A DNA stretch of 64,000 bases from JAWRCU01 sp033542235. GTDB taxonomy: Bacteria > Pseudomonadota > Alphaproteobacteria > Rhizobiales > Rhizobiaceae. Where the stretch lies: NCBI RefSeq assembly GCF_033542235.1, contig NZ_JAWRCU010000004.1, positions 483,233 to 547,232 of the forward strand. Direction: 5' to 3'. A model generated the notes under the pieces. The model saw only the letters and a program-made list of their open reading frames with translations. It did not search any database and had not been told where the DNA came from. This document shows, piece by piece, positions 1-8,056 of the stretch. Numbering within the stretch: the stretch's first letter is position 1; every line of letters begins with the position of its first letter. The position numbers and the translations under genes were made by a program.

Positions 1-41
1 TTTGATGCACGACAACGTGCATGGCATAGGGTGGGATAGCA

Positions 42-338
42 ATGTCCTTCCCGCTTTTTCTGCGCGGCTTCGTTGGTTTGCTTCTGGTCTTTGCTGCGAC
101 GACCTATGTTATTACAGGATCGGCTTGGACGACATTTATCGAGACCTTAGTTGTCGCGGTTCTGGTGCAGATCGGCTACTTTGCAGCGGTGCTTTTCCTT
201 GTCTGGCGTGCGGCCAAAACGCCGAAAAGCCGAATGGGCGCGGTTGCAATCGAAACCATGCAGACACTACCTAAAGACGAACAGGCGGCGGCCAGCGTGA
301 GCCATCTGCCGAGCGCACCCCGCTCGCGCCATCCCTGA
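42..338 (+). CDS. exoX: Exopolysaccharide production repressor ExoX
   Basis: A 98-residue protein with two hydrophobic segments (about residues 5-25 and 32-56) and a hydrophilic tail ending in Pro/Arg-rich sequence. Length and the N-terminal pattern (MSFPLFLRGFVGLLLVF) match rhizobial ExoX, a small inner-membrane protein known to damp succinoglycan synthesis post-transcriptionally, probably by acting on the priming galactosyltransferase ExoY. It sits at the head of an exo cluster, next to exoU, as in S. meliloti, where exoY, exoF and exoQ follow on the other side; those would lie outside this window. Family assignment is firm; the ExoY target is knowledge of the family and is not shown here. 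Confidence 0.85.
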   Translation: MSFPLFLRGFVGLLLVFAATTYVITGSAWTTFIETLVVAVLVQIGYFAAVLFLVWRAAKTPKSRMGAVAIETMQTLPKDEQAAASVSHLPSAPRSRHP

Positions 339-484
339 GCCTGCACCTTTTCACGAAATTGCCTTTTGCAGCTGCGAAGAATCTGCCTCTATCTGCCTTT
401 GCAGTATTGTGCCGGCTCTTGACCGGTGCGCCCCCGCTTTAGATTAGTTGGACAAGGGCGGCGGGCAAGATTGATAGAGGCGGC

Positions 485-1492
485 ATGTCTTCATCCACCG
501 CTACGGTATGCACCATCATCGCAGCCAAGAACGCGTCCGGCACGATCGGGCGTTCTATCCGCTCGGCCTTGCGAGAGTCGCAAGTTGCGGAGGTGGTGGT
601 GGTCGACGACGGTTCCACCGACGACACCGTACAAACCGCACGTGCGGCTGATGACGGCAGCGGTCGCCTGCAGGTGCTGAGCCTCGACCGGAACAGGGGC
701 CCAGCCTTTGCCAGGAATCATGCGATCGCCCATTCCAGCGCTCCGCTGATCGCAATCCTCGACGCGGACGACTTCTTCCTGAAGGGCCGATTCGGCAGGT
801 TGCTCGACAGGCAGGATTGGGACTTCGTCGCCGACAACATCGTCTTTATCGATTCGCGCAGTGACGGCCTCGAGCTGGATGTGCCGGAATTCGAGGCGAC
901 GCCACGCTTTCTCGACCTGCGAGGTTTCGTGGAGGGAAACATCTCCAAGCGCGGTGCATCGCGCGGCGAAATCGGGTTCCTGAAGCCGGTAATGCGCCGG
1001 GCGTTTCTCGACGCGCACAAGCTTCGTTACCGGGAAGATCTGCGGCTGGGGGAGGACTACGACCTCTATGCACGAGCGCTGCTGAAAGGCGCGCGTTACA
1101 AGGTCGTACATGGCTGCGGCTACGGCGCCATCGTGCGCCCGGATTCGCTCAGCGGCAAGCACAGGACGCTCGACCTCAAACGGCTCTACGAGGCGGACCG
1201 GGCGATCCTTGCTTCGCCGGACCTCCCCGGCGACGCGAGATCCCTGTTCAGCCAGCACGAGCGCCATGTACGCGGCCGCTACGAGTTGCGCCGGTTCCTC
1301 GACGTCAAGGCCGAGATCGGGTTGCTGAGTGCCGGCCTTCGGGCGCTGGCAAGGCCGGCGGCGCTACCGGCGATCGTCGGCGGCATTGCGGCCGACAAGC
1401 TCGATGCCTTGACGGCGCGGCATGGCGCTGCGGCCGAGAAGGCGGCCGGCCCTCGTTATCTCCTGGAGGGGCGGCCAGTCTCGCGCTTGTGA
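485..1492 (+). CDS. exoU: Succinoglycan glycosyltransferase, GT2 family (ExoU)
   Basis: A 335-residue GT-A fold family 2 glycosyltransferase. The nucleotide-binding strand VVVDDGSTDDT lies near residues 38-49, and the metal-binding DAD motif (ILDADDFF) near residues 91-98. A GEDYDLYARAL element near residue 190 is the acceptor-side ED motif. There is no membrane segment, so it acts at the cytoplasmic face on lipid-linked octasaccharide intermediates. In S. meliloti ExoU adds the sixth sugar of the repeat unit. The position beside exoX supports exoU rather than the related exoW or exoO; it is clearly paralogous to the ExoO-like protein at 6041-7000. An ATG start preceded by a purine-rich stretch fits. 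Confidence 0.75.
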   Translation: MSSSTATVCTIIAAKNASGTIGRSIRSALRESQVAEVVVVDDGSTDDTVQTARAADDGSGRLQVLSLDRNRGPAFARNHAIAHSSAPLIAILDADDFFLKGRFGRLLDRQDWDFVADNIVFIDSRSDGLELDVPEFEATPRFLDLRGFVEGNISKRGASRGEIGFLKPVMRRAFLDAHKLRYREDLRLGEDYDLYARALLKGARYKVVHGCGYGAIVRPDSLSGKHRTLDLKRLYEADRAILASPDLPGDARSLFSQHERHVRGRYELRRFLDVKAEIGLLSAGLRALARPAALPAIVGGIAADKLDALTARHGAAAEKAAGPRYLLEGRPVSRL

Positions 1493-1552
1493 AATTCGCC
1501 GAATCTGAATTTGCAGGAGTTGGCTGCGAGCAAATTTCGAAGGGACCGACCG

Positions 1553-1912
1553 ATGGCACTTTCCCGATTTCGAGTGAGAAGCCCCCAACGCGACCGCGAC
1601 ACCGACCTCGACCGCATGCAGCGACTTCGACATTCCTTGCGTGATATCCGCGTCGAGATGGAGCGGGAGAGAGAGGGGCTTCGCGACCGCTACGAGAAGG
1701 TGACGGCCGACGCTGCCTTTTCCCAATTGGCCCTGGAAGACGACAGCGCAAGCCCAGGCTTGTCGTCGAAAATCGACGACATGACGGAGACGATGATCCA
1801 CTACACCAAACGCATCGCGTCGCTGGAGGAGCAGATCGAATTCGTTACCGATCTCGACTCCAGGGTCGAGCTGTTTTCTCAACAGAATACGGGAGATAAA
1901 GCTCCAGCTTAA
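1553..1912 (+). CDS. Small predicted coiled-coil protein of unknown function in the exo cluster
   Basis: A 119-residue charged protein starting at an ATG preceded by GAAGGGA seven bases upstream; an upstream in-frame start at 1511 would add 14 residues. Residues about 18-50 are rich in Arg/Glu with heptad-like spacing and residues 75-105 form a second amphipathic stretch (KRIASLEEQIEF), so two helices or a helical hairpin are likely. No signal peptide, membrane segment or catalytic motif is visible. It occupies the interval between exoU and exoK where S. meliloti has exoV, exoW, exoT, exoI and exoH. No function is assigned; co-orientation suggests it belongs to the exo transcript or is a conserved neighbour. 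Confidence 0.6.
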   Translation: MALSRFRVRSPQRDRDTDLDRMQRLRHSLRDIRVEMEREREGLRDRYEKVTADAAFSQLALEDDSASPGLSSKIDDMTETMIHYTKRIASLEEQIEFVTDLDSRVELFSQQNTGDKAPA

Positions 1913-2049
1913 GAATGATGCCGAGAGCTATTTTTACCGACGATTACAAAAGTTTACCGAGTTCGGAGCGCGCCGTCATTTTCTCATCTTTCCACCGCTC
2001 TATGTGCAGTGCAGCATAACTAAGCGGCGGGGGGATTGGCCAGGAAGAG

Positions 2050-2883
2050 GTGGCCGATCTCGTGATTGAAAATACGACCTATAACAAGCGACGCGGCATC
2101 ACGTCCCTCGTCTTCGGCGCCTGTGCGCCGATTCTGTCCGGCATTGGCGGTGCTCCCGCCGCTCATGCCGGGGAGGTCACGACAGGGGAGTCCTTCGTCG
2201 AGACTTTCGATAATTTAAGCACCAAGCGGTGGTATATCTCCGACGGCTGGTCGAACGGAGACCATCAAAACTGCACATGGTCGAAAAACCAGGTGAGGGC
2301 AGCCGACGGCGTTCTGCGGCTGACTTTCCAGAAACAGAAATACAAAGACCGCGATTACGTCTGCGCGGAGATCCAGACCAATCAACGTTTCGGCTACGGC
2401 ACTTATGAGGTCCGCATGAAGGCGGCCGCCGGCTCAGGGCTCAACACCGGCTTCTTCAGCTATATCGGGCCCGTCCATAAGCAGCCACACGACGAAATCG
2501 ATTTCGAGGTGCTCGGGAAGAACCCGGCGAAGGTGCAGATCAACCAGTTCGTCAACGGCAAGGAAGTCGGCGACCAGAAACTGGTCGATGTTCCCGGTGG
2601 GGCCGATCAGGATTTCCACGACTACGCCTTCGTTTGGGAGAAGGATAGAATCCGCTGGTTTGTCGACGGCCAGCTTGTAGGGGAGGCGACCGACCCGGCC
2701 AAGCTGCCCAGCCATCCCTCGAAGATCTACGTCAGTCTGTGGAGCAGCGACAAGCTGAAGTCGTGGATGGGAACGCTCGCCGATTTTGACGGCCCGGTCA
2801 CGGCCGAAATAGATCGTATCGCTTTCACCGCGCTGGGCGACGCCTGCCAATTTTCCGAATCGGTGGCATGTTTGCAGGATTAG
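2050..2883 (+). CDS. exoK: Endo-beta-1,3-1,4-glycanase ExoK (GH16)
   Basis: A 277-residue secreted family 16 glycoside hydrolase. The catalytic signature EIDFE is at residues 149-153, giving nucleophile E149 and acid/base E153 with D151 between. A signal-like N-terminus ends near PAAHAGE (about residue 40). The C-terminal half carries the conserved HDYAFVWEKDRIRWFVDG pattern of the GH16 sandwich. In S. meliloti ExoK is a depolymerase that cleaves nascent succinoglycan to low-molecular-weight forms. The start is GTG at 2050 with AGGAAGAGG just upstream; GTG at 2062 is an alternative. The last 16 bases overlap exoL. Assignment is firm from motif and context. Confidence 0.9.
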   Translation: MADLVIENTTYNKRRGITSLVFGACAPILSGIGGAPAAHAGEVTTGESFVETFDNLSTKRWYISDGWSNGDHQNCTWSKNQVRAADGVLRLTFQKQKYKDRDYVCAEIQTNQRFGYGTYEVRMKAAAGSGLNTGFFSYIGPVHKQPHDEIDFEVLGKNPAKVQINQFVNGKEVGDQKLVDVPGGADQDFHDYAFVWEKDRIRWFVDGQLVGEATDPAKLPSHPSKIYVSLWSSDKLKSWMGTLADFDGPVTAEIDRIAFTALGDACQFSESVACLQD

Positions 2884-4070
2884 TTCGCTCGATGAGTCCC
2901 AAGCTGCATGTCCTCTATTTCGTGCATGACCTGTCCGACCCGGCAGTTCGGCGGCGGGTCATCATGCTGCAGGCCGGCGGCGCGCAGGTGACGCTGGCCG
3001 GATTCCGGCGGGCGGCGACCGTGGTTCCGGGACTGGAGGCGATGTCGCCCATAGATCTCGGCCGGACGGCAGACGGCAAGTTCGCACAGCGCCTCGTGGC
3101 GGTCGCCAAGGCGGCGCTATCGCTCGGCGCCAAGCTCAGAACTGTCCGCCGGCCGGACGTCATCATCGGCCGCAACCTGGAAATGCTGGCGCTGGCCAAG
3201 CGCGCGCGCGCGCTGTTTTCGGCCAATATCCCCATCGTCTACGAATGCCTCGATATCCACCGGCTCCTGCTCGGGCAGAACGGCATCTCTCGGGCGATGC
3301 GCGGCGCCGAGCGAGTGCTCGGCCGCAACGCTGTGCTTCTGATGACGAGCTCGCCGGCTTTCGTGCGCGACTATTTTCAGCGTTTCAGGCAGATCGACGC
3401 GCCGGTGGCGCTTCTCCATAACAAGGTGCTGGAACTTGCCGGAGAGCCCTCCGACGTGCGTCGGCAGGTGAGAGCGCCTCAGGGCGGCGAGCCGTGGACA
3501 ATCGGCTGGTTTGGCGCCTTGCGGTGCCGCAAGTCGCTCGAGTTGCTCGCAGCGTTCACGCACAGGATGGAGGGCCGTTTCGATGTTGTGCTCCGCGGCC
3601 GGCCCGCCTATTCCGAGTTTCCGGATTTCGACGGCTTCGTTGCCGGCCAGCCGCACATGCGCTTCGAAGGTGGCTACCGCAATCCGGAAGATCTCGCCGA
3701 TATTTACGGCGAAGTGCACTTCTCTTGGGCAATCGACTTCTTCGAGGAAGGGCTCAACTCCAATTGGCTGCTGCCCAACAGGCTCTATGAAGGCTGTCGG
3801 CACGGCACGGTGCCGATCGCCATGCGTGGCACCGAGACCGGCCGGTTTCTGGCAGAGCGGCATCTAGGGCTCCTGCTCGACGAAGCTTCCGTCGCCTCGG
3901 TCATGAAGCTTTTCGACAGCTTCGACGCCGAGAGATACGCCGCCTTGCGCGGCAGGGTGCTGGCCGAGGACCGCGGGACCTGGGTGTGCGACGCCCGCGA
4001 CTGCCGCGCCCTCGTCGAGCGCCTGAGAGAGCTGACGGCGGCGCCCGAACCCGTAATGCAGGCGGCATGA
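2868..4070 (+). CDS. exoL: Succinoglycan glycosyltransferase ExoL
   Basis: A 400-residue protein with GT-B style organisation: an N-terminal half with VLYFVHDLSDPAVRRRV and a C-terminal half with an IGWFGALRCRKSLELL sugar-nucleotide-side motif near residue 208 and an NWLLPNRLYEG motif near 300. In S. meliloti ExoL adds the third sugar (a beta-1,4 glucose) to the repeat. The gene starts inside the 3' end of exoK and its stop overlaps the exoA start (ATGA), so translational coupling is likely. ATG 2892 is an equally possible start with an AGGA upstream. Family assignment by order and composition is good; the exact linkage formed is inferred from the homologue. Confidence 0.82.
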   Translation: MFAGLVRSMSPKLHVLYFVHDLSDPAVRRRVIMLQAGGAQVTLAGFRRAATVVPGLEAMSPIDLGRTADGKFAQRLVAVAKAALSLGAKLRTVRRPDVIIGRNLEMLALAKRARALFSANIPIVYECLDIHRLLLGQNGISRAMRGAERVLGRNAVLLMTSSPAFVRDYFQRFRQIDAPVALLHNKVLELAGEPSDVRRQVRAPQGGEPWTIGWFGALRCRKSLELLAAFTHRMEGRFDVVLRGRPAYSEFPDFDGFVAGQPHMRFEGGYRNPEDLADIYGEVHFSWAIDFFEEGLNSNWLLPNRLYEGCRHGTVPIAMRGTETGRFLAERHLGLLLDEASVASVMKLFDSFDAERYAALRGRVLAEDRGTWVCDARDCRALVERLRELTAAPEPVMQAA

Positions 4071-5098
4071 CCGTGGCGGGGGCAACAAAACCAGCGATCC
4101 CGATGCAAACCTCGCCGGCAACGCCGTGCATGGTCGTGATCCCCTGCCTCAACGAGGCGGAGCATATCGAGGCGCTCATCGGGAAACTTGCGCCGTCCGC
4201 CGCGCGGCTCGGCCTGAAAATCGTGGTCGCCGACGGCGGCAGTACCGACGGGACGCAGCGGATTGTCGAGGAGATCGCTGCTGCCGACCCGCGCATCGTG
4301 CTCTTGCCGAACCCCAAGAGGATCCAGAGCGCCGCCGTCAATCTGGCAGTCGAGACCTTCGGCAATGATTTCCAGAGCTTCATCCGGATCGATGCGCATG
4401 CCGACTATCCCCCGGACTATTGCGACCTGCTCATCGAAGACGCCGAGGCGACGGGTGCGGATTCGGTCGTCGTCTCAATGATGACGCGCGGCTTCAGCGT
4501 CTTCCAGAAAGCCACTGCGATTGCTCAGAATTCGGTTCTCGGCAATGGCGGCTCGCCACATCGCCAAGGCGCCAAAGGCCATTGGACAGACCATGGCCAC
4601 CATGCGCTAATACGCACAGCCGCCTTTCGTGCCGTCGGCGGCTACGACGAGAGCTTCACTCACAATGAGGACGCGGAGCTCGACTTTCGCCTGAGGAGCG
4701 CCAGCTATCGTATCTGGATGACGGACAAGACCTTCATGGTCTATTATCCGCGTGCGTCCGTGCCCGCACTTTTCCGGCAATATCTCGGCTACGGCAGAGG
4801 ACGCGCAAGAAACATCCTGAAGCATCGCGCCATGCCGAAGATCCGGCAGATGATCCCCCTCATGGTGGCCCCGATGGTGGCCGGCGCTTCGCTGGCGCTG
4901 CTGAGCTGGGTGGCGCTGGTGCCAGCTTGTCTCTGGGCGGCCGCCTGCCTCGGTTACGGCGCATGGATGGCCGTCGGCCAGCGCAATCCCTACGGGCCGC
5001 TGGTTGGATTCTCGGCGATGGTCATGCATCTCGCCTGGTCGGCCGGGTTCTGGCTGCAGCTCCTCGAAATTCGCAAGCGCGAGATGCGGGTGCAATGA
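4067..5098 (+). CDS. exoA: Succinoglycan glycosyltransferase ExoA (GT2)
   Basis: A 343-residue family 2 glycosyltransferase. After a 16-residue leader the Rossmann-like domain begins with MVVIPCLNEAEHIEAL, followed by VVADGGSTDGTQ and the metal-binding region IRIDAHADYPPDY near residue 110. Two to three C-terminal hydrophobic segments (about residues 265-320) anchor it to the membrane. ExoA in S. meliloti adds the first glucose to galactose on the undecaprenyl carrier. The start overlaps the exoL stop by four bases (ATGA) and the stop overlaps the exoM start, a tightly coupled operon arrangement. ATG 4103 is an alternative start. Confidence 0.88.
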   Translation: MTVAGATKPAIPMQTSPATPCMVVIPCLNEAEHIEALIGKLAPSAARLGLKIVVADGGSTDGTQRIVEEIAAADPRIVLLPNPKRIQSAAVNLAVETFGNDFQSFIRIDAHADYPPDYCDLLIEDAEATGADSVVVSMMTRGFSVFQKATAIAQNSVLGNGGSPHRQGAKGHWTDHGHHALIRTAAFRAVGGYDESFTHNEDAELDFRLRSASYRIWMTDKTFMVYYPRASVPALFRQYLGYGRGRARNILKHRAMPKIRQMIPLMVAPMVAGASLALLSWVALVPACLWAAACLGYGAWMAVGQRNPYGPLVGFSAMVMHLAWSAGFWLQLLEIRKREMRVQ

Positions 5099-6051
5099 TG
5101 CGGGCGCGCGGAAGAGGCGAGGCTTTGCGCATCGATGTCTGCGTGTGCACCTATCGCAGGCGCGAGCTGGAGGACACGCTGCGATCGATCGGCGCGATGG
5201 CTGTGCCTGCCAACGTCGTCGTCAGACTGATCGTCGCCGACAACGACGTTGAGCCCAGCGCGCGCGACCTAGTCTCTGCGCTCTCTGCGGAACTGCCTTT
5301 CGAGACTGTCTATGTGCATTGCCCCGCTTCGAACATCTCAATTGCGCGCAATGCCTGCCTGGATCATGTCACTGGCGATTTTCTTGCCTTCATCGACGAC
5401 GACGAGACGGCTTCGAAAGAGTGGCTGACGGAGCTGCTGGCTGTTGCCGAGGACACGGGGGCGGACGCCGTGCTCGGGCCAGTGCATGCAGTCTATTCCG
5501 ATGAGGCGCCAGTCTGGATGCGGAAGGGCGATTTCCATTCGACCGCTCCGGTCTGGGTCAACGGCGAGATCCGCACTGGCTATACCTGCAATGTCATGCT
5601 GCGACACGCCTCGTCTTTTGTGGCAGGCCGTCGCTTCGACCTGGGGCTAGGTCAGACAGGCGGCGAAGACACCGAATATTTCACGCATCTGCACAGGGCC
5701 GGCGGCAAGATCGCTTTTGCTCCAAGGGCTGTCGTCCACGAAACGGTGCCCGGCAGCCGAGCCCGCTTGTCGTGGCTTACGAAACGTCGCTTCCGGTTCG
5801 GCCAGACGCATGGACGGCTGATTGGCGACCAGCGCGACGCCTCCGGCCTGATGCCGCAGATCGGACTGGCTGCCGCCAAGGTCGCATATTGCTTTGCGGC
5901 GGCATCGGCGCTCGCGATCGCGCCCGTGCTACGCAACCGCTATGCCCTTCGCGGCGTTATGCATGCCGGTGTGGTAAGCGGATTGATGGGTGTACGCGAA
6001 ATTCGACAATATGGCGAAGAACCTGTGGGGAGGCGCGGCAATGCGGCCTGA
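5095..6051 (+). CDS. exoM: Succinoglycan glycosyltransferase ExoM (GT2)
   Basis: A 318-residue family 2 glycosyltransferase of the ExoM type. The N-terminus reads IDVCVCTYRRRELEDTL, then LIVADNDVEPSARDL, and the acidic metal site AFIDDDETASKEWL near residue 100. A conserved GGEDTEYFTHLHRAGGKIAF block lies near residue 185. A hydrophobic segment near residues 262-282 could associate with the membrane. In S. meliloti ExoM adds the fourth sugar (beta-1,4 glucose). It starts in the exoA stop (ATGA) and runs 11 bases into exoO. Confidence 0.88.
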   Translation: MMRARGRGEALRIDVCVCTYRRRELEDTLRSIGAMAVPANVVVRLIVADNDVEPSARDLVSALSAELPFETVYVHCPASNISIARNACLDHVTGDFLAFIDDDETASKEWLTELLAVAEDTGADAVLGPVHAVYSDEAPVWMRKGDFHSTAPVWVNGEIRTGYTCNVMLRHASSFVAGRRFDLGLGQTGGEDTEYFTHLHRAGGKIAFAPRAVVHETVPGSRARLSWLTKRRFRFGQTHGRLIGDQRDASGLMPQIGLAAAKVAYCFAAASALAIAPVLRNRYALRGVMHAGVVSGLMGVREIRQYGEEPVGRRGNAA

Positions 6052-7000
6052 CGTCAGCTTCGTCATCGCCGCCTATAATGCCGAGGCGACCCTTGCCCGC
6101 GCGATCCAGAGCGCGCTCGGCCAGAGCGGCGTCACGGTCGAGGTGGTCGTTGTCGACGATTGTTCAACCGACCGTTCGCTCGCTATTGCCCAGTCGTTCC
6201 CCTCAGAGCGCATCCGTGTCGTTGCGCTGGAGAAGAACCGCGGCCCGGGCGGCGCACGCAACGCTGGGCTGTCGGCCGCCCGCGGCCGCTGGATCGCGGT
6301 GCTCGATTCCGACGATACGGTCCACCCGGATCGGCTGGCACGCATGATTTTGCGCGCGGAGAAGGCCGGTGCGCAGATCGCAGTCGACAATATCGACGTG
6401 GTGCAGGAGACGGTTGGCCGGGGCACGACAATGTTCGCGCCGGCGCTGTTCGCGAGATTGCCTGAACTGACGCTGGCCGACTTCATCGGTTCGAACCTGG
6501 TCTTCGAGGGCAGCTTCAACTTCGGCTACATGAAGCCGATCTTCGAACGGCGTTTCATAGAAGACAACGCACTGCGCTACGACGAGATGCTACGCATCGG
6601 CGAGGACTACATCTTTCTCGCTTCAGCACTCGCCAAAGGCGGCCGTTGCGTCGTCGAGCCTCGCCCGGGCTATTGCTATCATATCCGCACGGGATCCATT
6701 TCGCGTGTGCTCGAAGTGCATCATGTCGAAGCAATGCTTGCCGCCGATGCGGATTTCGTGCGGGATCACCGACTGGACGCGGCCGCAAGGTCTGCGCAGG
6801 CGCGGCGAACCCGCAGCCTCAAGGATGCTGCAGCGTTTCTTGCCGTAGTTCGCCATCTCAAGAACCGCAACCTGCTCAACGCGGCAGGGGCAGCGCTTCG
6901 CCGGCCAATGGCACTAAGGCACCTCAGAATGCCGATCGCAACCAGGCTGCGTCGGTTCGCGCGATCCATCGGAGCGCGACCCCTCGATCAATCGGCTTGA
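6041..7000 (+). CDS. exoO: Succinoglycan glycosyltransferase ExoO (GT2)
   Basis: A 319-residue family 2 glycosyltransferase. Motifs are VVVDDCSTDRSLAIA near residue 32, VLDSDDTVHPDRLARM near residue 87 and GEDYIFLASALAKGG near residue 187. The start at 6041 is chosen because GGGGAGG lies eight bases upstream; an earlier in-frame ATG at 5990 lacks such a site. In S. meliloti ExoO adds the fifth sugar (beta-1,6 glucose). It resembles the ExoU-like protein at 485-1492 through its whole length, so the two are paralogues, and position between exoM and exoN decides the name. Confidence 0.86.
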   Translation: MRPDVSFVIAAYNAEATLARAIQSALGQSGVTVEVVVVDDCSTDRSLAIAQSFPSERIRVVALEKNRGPGGARNAGLSAARGRWIAVLDSDDTVHPDRLARMILRAEKAGAQIAVDNIDVVQETVGRGTTMFAPALFARLPELTLADFIGSNLVFEGSFNFGYMKPIFERRFIEDNALRYDEMLRIGEDYIFLASALAKGGRCVVEPRPGYCYHIRTGSISRVLEVHHVEAMLAADADFVRDHRLDAAARSAQARRTRSLKDAAAFLAVVRHLKNRNLLNAAGAALRRPMALRHLRMPIATRLRRFARSIGARPLDQSA

Positions 7001-7019
7001 AGATCGAAGGAGATAAGGA

Positions 7020-7952
7020 ATGGGCGGGGCGGCCCAAAGTGCAGGGAAACTGGAAATGAAGAAAGTCAGAAAAGCTGTCATACCCGTTGCCGGTCTAGGA
7101 ACGCGTTTCCTGCCAGCCACCAAGGCTGTGCCGAAGGAGATGCTGACCGTCGTGGACCGGCCGGTCGTGCAATACGCGGTGGATGAGGCGCTCGAGGCAG
7201 GCATCGAGCACATCGTCTTCGTCACGGGGCGCAACAAGCACGTCATCGAAGACTATTTCGACATCCATCCGGAACTCTATGATACGCTGACCCGATCGGG
7301 AAAAACGGCTCCGCTCGCATCCCTGCACGCGATGCAGCTGCCGGCCGGCGCAGTCAGCTTCACCCGCCAGCAGGAGCCGCTCGGATTGGGCCATGCGGTC
7401 TGGTGCGCCCGAGACATCATCGGCGACGAACCTTTCGCGCTGCTGCTCCCCGACATGATATCCTTCGGCGAGCGTGGCTGCCTGGCCGGGCTGATAGAGC
7501 TTTACCAGCGTGTCGGAGGCAACGTCATCGCGGTCGAGCAATGCGATCCAACGGAGACCGACAAATACGGCATCGTCGGCAAGGGCAAGGAGGTCGGCCG
7601 TGGCTTCGCCATAACCGAAATGGTGGAAAAGCCTTCCCCATCCGAAGCACCCTCAAACTTCTACATCACCGGGCGTTACGTCTTGCAGCCCGAGGTGTTC
7701 GCGCTGCTCGGCACACAGGAGCGCGGCGCCGGCGGCGAAATCCAGCTCACCGACGCTATGCGGCGCCTTGCGCAAAGGCAGGAATTCCACGCGCGGCCCT
7801 ATGAGGGGCGTACATTCGACTGCGGCTCGAAGGAGGGTTTCATCCAAGCCAATGTCGCCTTCGCGCTTGCCCGCGACGATGTGCGCGAACTGGTATTCGA
7901 GCCGATTGCCGAGATGATCGCCGCGCAGCAACGCCGTAGCGCTGCCGCCTGA
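7020..7952 (+). CDS. exoN: UTP-glucose-1-phosphate uridylyltransferase (ExoN/GalU)
   Basis: A 310-residue GalU-type nucleotidyltransferase that makes UDP-glucose, the donor for the glucosyltransferases encoded upstream. The signature GLGTRFLPATKAVPKEML begins near residue 25, and the product-site region EMVEKPSPSEAPSN and GGEIQLTDAM follow near residues 200 and 240. The start at 7020 is favoured by a strong ribosome binding site (AAGGAGAT about six bases upstream); ATG 7056 is the start of the conserved core. It supplies UDP-glucose specifically to exopolysaccharide synthesis in related organisms, where another galU is often present elsewhere. Confidence 0.93.
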   Translation: MGGAAQSAGKLEMKKVRKAVIPVAGLGTRFLPATKAVPKEMLTVVDRPVVQYAVDEALEAGIEHIVFVTGRNKHVIEDYFDIHPELYDTLTRSGKTAPLASLHAMQLPAGAVSFTRQQEPLGLGHAVWCARDIIGDEPFALLLPDMISFGERGCLAGLIELYQRVGGNVIAVEQCDPTETDKYGIVGKGKEVGRGFAITEMVEKPSPSEAPSNFYITGRYVLQPEVFALLGTQERGAGGEIQLTDAMRRLAQRQEFHARPYEGRTFDCGSKEGFIQANVAFALARDDVRELVFEPIAEMIAAQQRRSAAA

Positions 7953-8056
7953 GGAAGGCGGCTGTCTGCACGACCAACCGGGCTTCAGGCCGTGCAGACA
8001 GCCAGGCATGAACGAGGCCCTCCGCTGAAAGATCCTCGAGAAGGCAGGCTCGCCGT

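Noticed and set aside
491..1267. Long open frame (258 codons) on the minus strand of exoU
   Set aside because: It mirrors codon usage of exoU on the opposite strand and has no family-like motif.
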